A stretch of 64,000 bases of DNA from Promethearchaeia archaeon. GTDB taxonomy: Archaea > Asgardarchaeota > Lokiarchaeia > Sigyniarchaeales > SOKP01. Location: contig JAHQWL010000055.1 of the NCBI GenBank assembly GCA_029856155.1, positions 99,872-163,871 on the forward strand, in the 5' to 3' direction. Shown piece by piece: positions 44,573-53,412 of this stretch (position 1 is the first letter of the stretch; each line of letters opens with the position of its first letter). Below the pieces are notes generated by a model. It was given only the letters and a program-made list of their open reading frames with translations. It was not told the DNA's origin and ran no database searches. Position numbers and translations under genes: made by a program.

Positions 44573-45351
44573 ATGACAGAGCAAATTTCAACTAAGATTG
44601 AAAATAGAGTATATCATATAATATTAAACAGACCAGAGAAAAAAATACGTTAATAAAAGCTATGTATAGTAGTATGGCTGATGCATTTGTAGAAGCAGAG
44701 AACAACAAAAACATAAGGGTAATACTAATATACGGTAATGGAGACTCATTTTGTGCTGGGAATGATTTAAAAGACTTTCATGATATAGATTATTTCTCTA
44801 GTACTGAAGAACAATCTTCAGTATATTTTATGTCATGTTTAATGAAATCCAAAAAACCAATAATTGCAGCCGTACATGGCTATGCTATTGGAATTGGAAC
44901 TACATTGTTGTTACAGTGTGATTTACTTTATGCAGCTGAAGATGCGAAATTTCAATTTCCATTTACAAATTTAGGATTAGTACCTGAATTCGGATCGACA
45001 TTTAATCTCCCAGAATTAGTTGGAAAGTTTCGTGCTGCTGAGCTATTATTTTTCGGCGATTTCTTTACAGCAGAAGAAGCACATGAAATGGGAATGGTAA
45101 ATAAAGTATTCCCAAAAAATGAGTTGATTGATAAAGCTATAACGATTGCAGAACAACTGGCAGAACGACCACCAATAGCTTTGAGATCAACAAAAGAATT
45201 AATGAAAAAATATCATAAAGGAATTTTAGAGAAACTAATGCCTGAGGAAGGTGCAGAATTTGTAAGGAGACAAGTATCTTCTGAGGCACAAGAAGCATTT
45301 GCAGCTTTTTTGAAGGTAGAAAGCCGGATTTCTCGAAATTATAATAATTAG
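44573..45351 (+). CDS. Crotonase, ECI2-like enoyl-CoA isomerase, frameshifted near the N-terminus
   Basis: An ATG at 44573 opens a typical crotonase start (MTEQISTKIENRVYHIILNR then PEKK), which meets TAA after 26 codons. The rest of the protein continues in another frame from a run of seven A (44639-44645); eight A would restore PEKKNTLIKAMYSSM and one full frame of about 259 residues. The remaining 229 codons from ATG 44662 are intact. Hydratase glutamate positions are Thr and Phe, but LVPEFGST carries the Glu used by delta3,delta2-enoyl-CoA isomerases of the ECI2 type. The lesion may be real, an assembly error or slippage. Confidence 0.78.
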
Positions 45352-45404
45352 AGTATACTAAGATATAAAAATAAAGATATAAGTAATTAAAAAGAGACGA
45401 TATT

Positions 45405-47654
45405 ATGGAAACTCAAGACGATAAACGTGAAGTTGATGAAGTTAAGTTTGTAAGGACAACATCAGCATTCGATTGTGGCGGACGATGTCCCCTTAAATTT
45501 CATGTAAAAAATGGTAAAATTATACGTGTTGAGGGCGATGATCTAGTTGATGAGGAAAATCAACTTAGAACCTGTGTAAAATGTCGTGCTCTTCGAAAAC
45601 AGATTTATCATCCAGAGAGGTTAAAATATCCATTGAAACGAGTAGGACCAAAAGGAGAGGGTAAGTTTGAACGCATTTCATGGGATGAAGCTTTGGATGA
45701 GATAGCTGAAAAACTCAAATATACGAAAGAAAAATACAGAAATGAAGCTATATTCCTTCCACAGAGTGGTGGATATATTGGTGCTTATCATCATCCTATA
45801 CTCGCTATGATGAGATTATTTACACATTTTGGTGGTTTCTCCACACATCATGGAAATGTTTCCTCTGAAGGCGCTGTTTGGGCTACCCAGGTTCAATATG
45901 GCTCTCCATTTGTAGGTCATAGCCGGGAAGACATGCTAAATTCAAAATTAATCATATTATGGGGTTGGGATCCAGCGAGAATGAACTCAGGAACAGATGC
46001 TCTGTACAACCTTGTTAAAGCTCACGAGAAAGGTGCTAAAGTTATAAGTATTAATCCTAGATACACAGATACAGATGTTGTTGTAGCAGATAAATGGATA
46101 CCTATTATACCTGGGACCGATGTGGCAATGATGGTTGCCATGGCTAATGTAATGATAAAAGAAAATCTCTATGATCAAGCATTCTTGGATAAATATACTG
46201 TTGGATTTGATAAATTCAAGGAATATGTAATGGGACAAGAGGATGGGGTTGAGAAAACACCCGAATGGGCAGAAAAGATCTGTAAGGTGCCCGCAGAAAC
46301 GATCAAAGAACTAGCTCTTGAATATGCCACCACTAACCCCACTGCGTTAATGGACTGTCAAGGACCGGCACGTAGTGCAATGGGGGGGCAGTATAATAGA
46401 GCTGCTATGACATTAACAGCAATGACTGGTAATGTTGGACGAAAAGGGGGTGCGGCTTGCGGAGGATTAATGGGTATTCCAATTGCTCATATGTTTTTTG
46501 GACCGATGATTCTACCTCCAAGTCGGAATCCAGTGGAAGAAAATCATCCTAAAAGAATATCAGTGAGAGGATCTGTGAACTTAAATCATCGCTTACGCAC
46601 AAGAGTTCATACTAATAAGATGTTTGATCAAATTTTAGAAGGGAAGAAAGGGGGTTATCCATACGACATCAAGTTTGGATGGTTTTGTGGCAATGATTTT
46701 TTAAATCAGTTGGGTAATTCTAATCGTAATGCAGAAGCATTAAAAAAACTTGAATATATGGTTAGTGTTGAACTATTCATGACACCAACAGCTAGATATG
46801 CGGATATAATATTACCAACCACTAGCATAGCAGAAAGATCGGATTTTACTCGTCCATGGCCATCTGGGCCATATTTTGGATACATGAATAAAGCCATTGA
46901 ACCAATAGGAGAGTGTAAGCATGATATAACCATTGCTGAGGAACTCGCAGAAAGATTAGGTATTGAAGATTTTAAACATTACGATGAGGAAAAACAATTA
47001 AAGAGGTTTTGGAGGGGTACAACAGATATTAAAAACCAGATTACCGATTATGAAAAATATAAAGAAGATGGAATATGGAGAGTGAAATTAGATGAACCTT
47101 ATGTAGCGTTTAAAAAACAAATTGAAGACCTTGAAAACAATCCTTTTAAAACACCCTCGGGAAAGATTGAGATCTTTTCCCAACGAGTGGCTGATATTGA
47201 CGATCCTAATTTACCCCCAATTCCTAAGTATCTAAGCACTTGGGAGGATAGATTTGATCCATTGATTGAAAAATATCCATTACAAATGCTTTCTCCGCAC
47301 CCTAAGAATAAAGTTCATTCCGATTTATATCACGTTGAATGGCTTAAAGAAGTTGATCCTCATAGGTGTTGGATTAATTCCGCTGATGCTGAGCCCAGAG
47401 GTATTAAAACAGGAGATTTAATATATGTTTATAATGATCGAGGGATTTTATCAATTGAAGCATGGGTTACAGAGCGAATTATCCCAGGAGTAATTATCAT
47501 ACATGAAGGAGCATGGTATACACCTGATGAGGAAGGTATTGATAGAGGTGGAAATCCGAATACTTTGACTAAAAATGCTCACGCTCCTGATGGGGCTTCT
47601 TGCTTAAAGACATGTCTTGTTCAAGTAAGTAAAGAAAAACGGAAGGTGAAATAA
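45405..47654 (+). CDS. DmsA-like Mo/W-bisPGD oxidoreductase, catalytic subunit
   Basis: A 749-residue DMSO-reductase-family subunit. The N-terminal cluster region reads S20-x3-C24-x3-C28 and C57, so the first of the four Cys seen in DmsA (CxxxCxxxC) is Ser. The metal-ligand area has GNVSSEG (about 150-156) compatible with a Ser ligand. C-terminal nucleotide-binding features (LSPHPKNKVHSD) are present. No twin-arginine signal is seen, so it is probably cytoplasmic. It is co-transcribed with the four-cluster subunit that follows after 1 bp. The electron acceptor or donor is unknown; the acyl-CoA context suggests re-oxidation of reduced carriers or an alpha-hydroxy/oxo acid. Confidence 0.87.
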   Translation: METQDDKREVDEVKFVRTTSAFDCGGRCPLKFHVKNGKIIRVEGDDLVDEENQLRTCVKCRALRKQIYHPERLKYPLKRVGPKGEGKFERISWDEALDEIAEKLKYTKEKYRNEAIFLPQSGGYIGAYHHPILAMMRLFTHFGGFSTHHGNVSSEGAVWATQVQYGSPFVGHSREDMLNSKLIILWGWDPARMNSGTDALYNLVKAHEKGAKVISINPRYTDTDVVVADKWIPIIPGTDVAMMVAMANVMIKENLYDQAFLDKYTVGFDKFKEYVMGQEDGVEKTPEWAEKICKVPAETIKELALEYATTNPTALMDCQGPARSAMGGQYNRAAMTLTAMTGNVGRKGGAACGGLMGIPIAHMFFGPMILPPSRNPVEENHPKRISVRGSVNLNHRLRTRVHTNKMFDQILEGKKGGYPYDIKFGWFCGNDFLNQLGNSNRNAEALKKLEYMVSVELFMTPTARYADIILPTTSIAERSDFTRPWPSGPYFGYMNKAIEPIGECKHDITIAEELAERLGIEDFKHYDEEKQLKRFWRGTTDIKNQITDYEKYKEDGIWRVKLDEPYVAFKKQIEDLENNPFKTPSGKIEIFSQRVADIDDPNLPPIPKYLSTWEDRFDPLIEKYPLQMLSPHPKNKVHSDLYHVEWLKEVDPHRCWINSADAEPRGIKTGDLIYVYNDRGILSIEAWVTERIIPGVIIIHEGAWYTPDEEGIDRGGNPNTLTKNAHAPDGASCLKTCLVQVSKEKRKVK

Positions 47655-47655
47655 A

Positions 47656-48216
47656 ATGCAGATTGGTTTCTATTTTGATCAAACTCGATGTACTGGATGT
47701 GCTGCATGCATGGTAGCCTGCAAAGATTGGAATGATATTCCAGCAGGACCAGAATTTTGGATGAAAATACTTTATAATGAAGAAGGAAAGACTCCAAACG
47801 TTTTTGTAAGTTATTTAGTAAGATCGTGTTATCATTGTGAAGACCCCGTTTGTATCCCCGTTTGCCCTGTCAATGCCATAACAAAAAGAGAAGAAGATGG
47901 AATAGTCATTGTAGATAGTAATAAATGTCTAGGCAACGAGGAATGTGATTCTAAATGCTTAAAAGCATGCCCTTATGGTGCACCCCAATTTGGACCCGAA
48001 AAAGGTGCTAAGATGCGAAAATGCACTTTTTGTTTAGATAGGACCCTAGAGAATAAAATACCCGTTTGTGTTCAAACCTGCCGACCAAGAGCTCTCTATG
48101 TGGGTAATTTAGAAGAACTCAAAGAAAAATATGGAAATATTCGGGAAGCGGATAATTTTAAATACTCAGATCGTACTAAACCGGCTATTATTTTTAAACC
48201 AAAAAAGAAAAATTAA
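47656..48216 (+). CDS. DmsB/NrfC-like four-cluster ferredoxin subunit
   Basis: A 186-residue electron-transfer subunit with four Fe-S motifs: CTGCAACMVAC, CYHCEDPVCIPVC, an altered third motif CLGNEECDSKCLKAC, and CTFCLDRTLENKIPVC with a following CRP. It carries electrons to or from the Mo subunit. The start is 1 bp after that gene's stop and has GGAAGGTG 7 nt upstream. A DmsC-type membrane anchor does not follow, so the complex is probably soluble or uses another partner. Confidence 0.9.
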   Translation: MQIGFYFDQTRCTGCAACMVACKDWNDIPAGPEFWMKILYNEEGKTPNVFVSYLVRSCYHCEDPVCIPVCPVNAITKREEDGIVIVDSNKCLGNEECDSKCLKACPYGAPQFGPEKGAKMRKCTFCLDRTLENKIPVCVQTCRPRALYVGNLEELKEKYGNIREADNFKYSDRTKPAIIFKPKKKN

Positions 48217-48540
48217 AATTCAAATAGATTCATTTTTTTTATCATTTTATTCAGAAATGCTTATAAAATCTCAGTAAATCTTTAAAATAAAACACTTATC
48301 GTAATTAGATGTTTAATGAAAATTGGTATTCATCATATATAAATCTAGATAAATAGACTATGTATATATAAATAGACTACGTAAACATCGAATTCTTACC
48401 ATTAAATTATACGCTTTTGAGGACATTTTGTCAAAGTTTTTTTGAAAAAATAAGATTAATAATAAACATACGAGAATATTTATATCAAATCATTTTTTTA
48501 ATGTTTTTTAGAATTGAACTAATGATGGCCTGGATTATAT
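48217..48540. other. Intergenic region before the sugar kinase
   Basis: A 324-bp AT-rich gap. It begins with a T8 run just after the ferredoxin subunit stop and contains the imperfect direct repeat listed separately at 48351-48383. No open frame or RNA gene is recognised. Confidence 0.4.
48351..48383. repeat. Two-copy 14-bp direct repeat
   Basis: AAATAGACTATGTA (48351-48364) and AAATAGACTACGTA (48370-48383) differ at one base and are spaced 19 bp start to start, roughly two helical turns. Such tandem sites can bind a regulator; the kinase gene starts about 160 bp further on. Confidence 0.4.
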
Positions 48541-49485
48541 ATGGTTGATGTTATAGCAATTGGAGAATTACTCATAGATATGATTGCGGATAAGCCAGGA
48601 ACACCTTTAGAGGAACAAATTACTTTTAATCGGTTTGCTGGAGGTGCTCCTGCTAATTTTGCAGTTGGAGTCCAACGATTAGGCATTTCATCAGGCATGA
48701 TAACAAAGGTTGGTAATGATTTCTTTGGTCATTTTTTAATTAACAAGCTCAAAAAAGCTCAAGTTGATATAAGCCAAATAAAATTGTCAGATGAGTATAA
48801 AACTGCATTAGCGTTTGTAGGATTAGATGAAAAAATGACTCCGAGTTTTTCATTTTATCGATCTCCTTGTGCAGATATCATGTTAAAGGAGGAAGAAATT
48901 GATGAGGATTACATTAAATCCGCTAAATTACTAATGTGTGGAACAGTATCAATGGCTGATGAGCCTGCTCGTAGTGCCATTTTTAAGGCAATTGAATATG
49001 CCAAGAAACATGGTTTACAAGTAGCATGTGATCCAAATCTTCGCGATAATTTATGGCATTTTAAGGATCCAAGAGAACATATTTTTAGGGTTTTAAAAGA
49101 CACGGATATTTTTTTACCCTCTCTTTCTGAAGCAGAATTTATTACAGGAGAAAAAGGAGAAAAGGCAATTGAAGCGGTATTGGAATTAGGGCCTTCCATT
49201 ATTGGTATTACTCATGGGGCGGAAGGATCAACTCTATTAACCAAAGATGGAAAATTCTCAGCTTCTTCCTATAAAGTTGATGTAGTGGACACAACTGGAG
49301 CAGGTGATGCATATGCTGCGGGCTTAATTACGGGATTGCTAACAAACATACCTTTAGAGAAAATTCCTTATTTTGCAAACGCGGTTTCAGCTCTAAAAAT
49401 AACACGAAAAGGTGCTATGAATATCCCTAGTCGTTTAGAAGTTGAAAGTTTTATGAAATCTTACAAAACTCTAAACAATAATTGA
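48541..49485 (+). CDS. PfkB-family sugar kinase (fructokinase-like)
   Basis: A 314-residue ribokinase-fold kinase: GELLIDMI start, FAGGAPANFAVGVQRLG (first PfkB signature) and DTTGAGDAYAAGLITG (second signature with the catalytic Asp). The GGAPAN form is usual in fructokinases. It is followed after 10 bp by a stub resembling the start of a GH32-like fructosidase, which supports a fructose-related role, though ribose or 2-keto-3-deoxy sugars are possible. Confidence 0.88.
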   Translation: MVDVIAIGELLIDMIADKPGTPLEEQITFNRFAGGAPANFAVGVQRLGISSGMITKVGNDFFGHFLINKLKKAQVDISQIKLSDEYKTALAFVGLDEKMTPSFSFYRSPCADIMLKEEEIDEDYIKSAKLLMCGTVSMADEPARSAIFKAIEYAKKHGLQVACDPNLRDNLWHFKDPREHIFRVLKDTDIFLPSLSEAEFITGEKGEKAIEAVLELGPSIIGITHGAEGSTLLTKDGKFSASSYKVDVVDTTGAGDAYAAGLITGLLTNIPLEKIPYFANAVSALKITRKGAMNIPSRLEVESFMKSYKTLNNN

Positions 49486-49495
49486 AAGGAAGACA

Positions 49496-49678
49496 ATGTT
49501 AGCAAATAAGGATCAGATAAAAGAGCGAGTAATTAGGATTGAAAAACAATATTTGAATTTCCCCGTTAGGCAGGGTGCCAGTAGACGGTTGATAAGACTC
49601 GTTATCGATAGTAAAATTATACGTGAGTTTGTTTTAATTCTTCAAATTTTTTTTTATTTAATTCATAAAGGCTTATGA
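49496..49678 (+). pseudogene. 60-codon stub resembling the N-terminus of a GH32-like glycosidase
   Basis: An ATG with AAAGGAAG upstream (49486-49493), 10 bp after the kinase stop, opens a 60-codon frame. Residues 17-45 (IEKQYLNFPVRQG, then RLIRLVIDSKIIREF) recall the opening beta-domain of fructan-active GH32-type enzymes, after which the sequence becomes hydrophobic and unlike that family and ends. The catalytic domain is absent. I read it as a truncated gene; the family match is from memory and weak. Confidence 0.45.
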
Positions 49679-49812
49679 AGTCTCGGTTAATCATTTTACT
49701 ATAAAAAAGAAAATAAAAAATTTTAGTCTTAAATTACTTTTCAGAAACCGATTTATCTAAATCAGGAGTAATCATTTTTGTGGTATTTTTCTCATTGAAT
49801 TTCACTCTACTC

Positions 49813-51294
49813 TTATTTATTATTTAACTCATCATCAATTCCAGCTATTTTTTTAACCATCGTTTTTCTGGATTCAATATCATATTGGGTGGTAATAGCT
49901 ATCTCCTCCATAACAGGGCTTCCTCCTCCATGATAATTTCCAAAAAGAGAAATTCCACTACTTGCAGAACACAAACTATCACCTACATACCGCCAGAATT
50001 GTGCGGCATTTTCAGGCGCGATCTTTGGATTTCTAGTAATATATTTATATAATTGATCCCTGAGTTTTGAGTTCATAAAATCTTTTTCATGGGGAAAAGT
50101 CGCTGGAATGCCTCCACAAAGATCAACAATTATCTCAGCTTCGCGAAATACACTTTCTCCTGATATACATCTGCCAACATTGCAATAAATTGAATCTGGA
50201 ATATAGCTACCTGGGCCATAAGGAATAAATCCTACCCCAGGCATATAGACTTCTGATTTCCCTAAATCTGAAGCAGTGTACCCAGCAGCATATCCAAGTT
50301 CAGTTATAAGGATTAATTCTGCTAATTTATGCCTAAAATGGGAAGCCCTTGCGAAGTTATTATACTCAGCTGCTAACGCAGCAGTCCCAACTGTTAAATC
50401 TCCAATTGCTGGTTTACACCCCGAGTAACTATGGCGGTGAAAGAGACCAAAAAGTAGAGCAAGGGCACCACCATGCTGGTGTTCACCACACAAAAATACT
50501 CTTTCCCAAGGAACGAATACATCGTCAAAAATTATATATGAATCCGTGCCTCCTGGTGTAAAACCACGTGGAAAATGTTCTCTTTTTCGGAGATTGTGAA
50601 CTGTCACCACGTGGGTTACTCCTTCATAATCTGCAGGTACAGCAAATGAAACAGCATAATCTTTATCTTCTGGCCGTAATGCCCTCGTAGGCATAACTAG
50701 AAGTTCGTCTGAAACTGATGCTTCCGAGATATTAAGCTTACAGCCTCTAACTATAATTCCATCCTTCTTTTTTTCAACAACATGGACATACATATCAGGA
50801 TCCGCTTGATCAGCAGGACGTTTGATTCGATCGCCTTTTACATCAGTTTGAGCGCCAGCTGCTACTAAATCTTCTTGTTGAAATCTTAAAAGCCATTTTT
50901 TAAAATTTTCATGGTAATGAGACTCTCCATTATTTAGTTTATCAGCCTCATATGAAACATTGTATATCGCATTTGCTGCATCGCAACCCATGCAACGTTG
51001 AATGCATCCACCAACTTTTTGGCATAATTTCCGTACCATGTCTTGCTTTTTATGAAGATCATCGGTACTATGATTAATATGCGTAAATCGATTAATGATC
51101 TCACCTGTAAGATGAGATTTTACTTGTATTAAATCTTTGTATTCAGGATCATTGAAAGCATCGAAAGTAGTTCCTATCGTATTAAAACAATCCGTATGAA
51201 GATCATCTAACCTATCGAATTCTTTTCCATCGTAATACAGATTTGGTTTCATCCGACCTAAATCTTTAATGTACTGTTCTTTTGTTCTAACCAT
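49813..51294 (-). CDS. abfD: 4-hydroxybutyryl-CoA dehydratase
   Basis: A 493-residue FAD/[4Fe-4S] enzyme of the HpaB superfamily. The four cluster ligands of the clostridial dehydratase are all present with correct spacing: C97 and C101 (CIQRC), and H286 and C293 (HRHSYSGC). These residues are absent from the 4-hydroxyphenylacetate hydroxylases, so the assignment is firm. It converts 4-hydroxybutyryl-CoA to crotonyl-CoA by a ketyl-radical route and also isomerises vinylacetyl-CoA. The product can enter the hydratase and hydroxyacyl-CoA dehydrogenase at 34231-36246. It is the first gene of no visible operon; an ADP-ribosylglycohydrolase relic lies upstream. Confidence 0.94.
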   Translation of the reverse strand: MVRTKEQYIKDLGRMKPNLYYDGKEFDRLDDLHTDCFNTIGTTFDAFNDPEYKDLIQVKSHLTGEIINRFTHINHSTDDLHKKQDMVRKLCQKVGGCIQRCMGCDAANAIYNVSYEADKLNNGESHYHENFKKWLLRFQQEDLVAAGAQTDVKGDRIKRPADQADPDMYVHVVEKKKDGIIVRGCKLNISEASVSDELLVMPTRALRPEDKDYAVSFAVPADYEGVTHVVTVHNLRKREHFPRGFTPGGTDSYIIFDDVFVPWERVFLCGEHQHGGALALLFGLFHRHSYSGCKPAIGDLTVGTAALAAEYNNFARASHFRHKLAELILITELGYAAGYTASDLGKSEVYMPGVGFIPYGPGSYIPDSIYCNVGRCISGESVFREAEIIVDLCGGIPATFPHEKDFMNSKLRDQLYKYITRNPKIAPENAAQFWRYVGDSLCSASSGISLFGNYHGGGSPVMEEIAITTQYDIESRKTMVKKIAGIDDELNNK

Positions 51295-51392
51295 TTCTCA
51301 TCAATTTTTTTAAAAAGTTTTTTTATAAATTTCTTAGTTAAATAGTTTATGTATATTTATAACACTTTAATTTTAATATATTTCTCTTTTTT

Positions 51393-51967
51393 TTAAAAAT
51401 AAAAATGATAATATAAAAAAAGGTTATTCAAACTTGCTTGAGATATTAAAACTGCTATAAACACCTCACCCTCAATGCCAATTCCCGTATGAGAAATTGA
51501 ACCATCGATTTCTGCATAATACTTAGCAAGATTTGGGCACCCCGGTGTTAACAATCCCCAAATATTAGCTCTCATTTGAGCACCTATAAAATCAAAATAG
51601 AAATTGTTTAGGGTTCCAGATTGAGGAGGTTTAATACCCGCTTTAAGATTATTTAGAGCTATCTTTTCTGCTGTAAATACATAATCTTCTCTATTAAGGA
51701 GATTTACCCATTCGAGAGCGACTTGTTCAGCTTTTATATCAATACCATATTTTTCTAATGCTAGTAAAGCAATAATCTCATACATTTCATTATCATTAAC
51801 ATGATTAAGATCTATTGGTTCGGGATAATTAGTGGTAATACCATATTTATTTTTAATGTCCTCATAAGATTTCAATTCAACAGGGACACCTACGTAATCC
51901 CCGGCAACCGACCTATCCATGAACCCAAAACCTTATTATAATAATCAATATTACTAATTTCTTTCAT
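51393..51967 (-). pseudogene. Decayed ADP-ribosylglycohydrolase
   Basis: The frame from 51920 to 51393 encodes RSVAGDYVGVPVEL, NDNEMYEIIALLALE, EDYVFTAEKIALNN, FDFIGAQMR and ISHTGIGIEGEVF, all ADP-ribosylglycohydrolase blocks, then ends in an unrelated hydrophobic tail with the C-terminal metal block missing. The natural N-terminus (ATG 51967, MKEISNIDYYNKVLGSWIG) lies in another frame and joins at about 51912, where a few bases appear to be lost. A frameshift plus 3' truncation marks this as a pseudogene. It is more distant from the 13415 gene than the 21181 remnant is. Confidence 0.78.
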
Positions 51968-52098
51968 TTTTGAATAATACTCGAGAATTAATTGAAAACA
52001 AAATAATAAATGAAATATGTATATTTAATAAATAATTCTTAATTAAATAGATTATTACGCTACTTAAAAAAAATTAATGGATAAGGAGAGAGTATAGT

Positions 52099-53151
52099 AT
52101 GGTTTTAGAGACAAATTTAACTAAAATGTTAGGAATTAAGCATCCCATTGTTGCAGCTCCTATGGGTCCATTCTATACAACTGAATTGACAATTGCTGTT
52201 TCAGAAGCTGGAGGACTAGGTGTGCTAAGTCATAGTGCCCTATTGAGCGATTATATGAGCGGAAAGAATCCAGTAAATATTATGAAGGAAAATATGCTTA
52301 AAGTTGTAGAGCATACGGATAAACCTTTTGGTTTTAATATAAGAACATCTCGAAGAGAAACTCATGCACTACAGTTTGTCAAAGATATTCCAAAGTTTAT
52401 AATGGAAAATCAAAGATTGAAAGAGCAGTGTCTTTATGCGATCACGAGTGCTGGTTCTTCAAGAACATTAGAACAATCAAAATCTTTTCAAAAATTAAAG
52501 GAAAGTGGTTCAAATATTAAACACTTTCATGTAGCCCCCGCATTATGGCTTGCAGATAAATGTGTTGCATCTAAGGTTGATGGATTGGTAGTAACTGGTG
52601 GAGAAGGTGGAGGACATCAATCTTATGAGAAAATTAGCACTTTAGTTCTACTTCAACAAGTTATGGAAAAATATCCAGATTTTCCCGTAATAGCATGTGG
52701 AGGTTTTGCTACGGGTGAAGGACTTGCAGCTGCTTTAGCTATAGGTGCAGGAGCTATTGCAATGGGTTCTAGATTTATTGCATCTAAAGAAAGTGAATTT
52801 AGTGAAACGTATAAAGGGGTAGTTCCTTCTGCAAAAGCTCAAGATACAGTATTAGTAACTGGCGCACTAGGACCAATAAGGCTCTGGAAAAATGAATATT
52901 CTTTGCATCATGGGCTTGTATCAGATAAAGACGCAAAGATGGCTGAAGAAGCAGCTATGTCTCAGGAAGATATAATAGAAGAAGGAAGAGCCTATGAAGC
53001 CGCATACTTAGGAGATATTAATTCAGGAGCGGTTTTATTAGGGCAGAGCATAGGTGTTATTAAAAGTTTAGAATCTGTAAAAGAAATTATAGAAGATATT
53101 GTCCAAGAAGCGGAAAAACGCTTAAAAAATGCTCATAGCTACATTAAGTAG
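52099..53151 (+). CDS. Nitronate monooxygenase/FabK-like FMN oxidoreductase, paralogue of 38058
   Basis: A 350-residue FMN barrel with APMGPFYTTELTIAVSEAGG, VTGGEGGGHQSYE and GGFATGEGLAAALAIGAGAIAMG. It is clearly a duplicate of the 38058 gene, sharing most motif blocks and length. The presence of two copies suggests different substrates. It has a good upstream GGAGAG (52085-52090) and stands alone. Confidence 0.85.
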   Translation: MVLETNLTKMLGIKHPIVAAPMGPFYTTELTIAVSEAGGLGVLSHSALLSDYMSGKNPVNIMKENMLKVVEHTDKPFGFNIRTSRRETHALQFVKDIPKFIMENQRLKEQCLYAITSAGSSRTLEQSKSFQKLKESGSNIKHFHVAPALWLADKCVASKVDGLVVTGGEGGGHQSYEKISTLVLLQQVMEKYPDFPVIACGGFATGEGLAAALAIGAGAIAMGSRFIASKESEFSETYKGVVPSAKAQDTVLVTGALGPIRLWKNEYSLHHGLVSDKDAKMAEEAAMSQEDIIEEGRAYEAAYLGDINSGAVLLGQSIGVIKSLESVKEIIEDIVQEAEKRLKNAHSYIK

Positions 53152-53412
53152 ACCAAAGTCAAGTTTTTTTTCTTTTCTATTTTATATTTTTTTCAACAAA
53201 TTTCACATAATTATTATTTCTTTCATTTAAGTTTCTTAAAGTCTTAAGAGCTAGATTTTTAACAGTATATTTGTTCCCATAATTTCTAGTTCGGTATCTA
53301 TCTTAAAGTTCTAATGAAAAATGTTTTTCTTTGACCAATAATTTAAGACTTTTCAAATATTATAAATAAGTAGTATAATCGTATAGTTAAAAAAAAAAAT
53401 ATAATCTCATTG

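Noticed and set aside
48351..48383. CRISPR-like repeat
   Set aside because: Only two short units with a 5-bp spacer; no array or cas genes.
49813..51294. 4-hydroxyphenylacetate 3-hydroxylase (HpaB)
   Set aside because: The [4Fe-4S] ligands C97, C101, H286 and C293 are complete, which only the 4-hydroxybutyryl-CoA dehydratase branch needs.
26353..51294. Full 3-hydroxypropionate/4-hydroxybutyrate carbon fixation cycle
   Set aside because: No acetyl/propionyl-CoA carboxylase, malonyl-CoA reductase or 4-hydroxybutyrate ligase is in the window; only the late steps are present.
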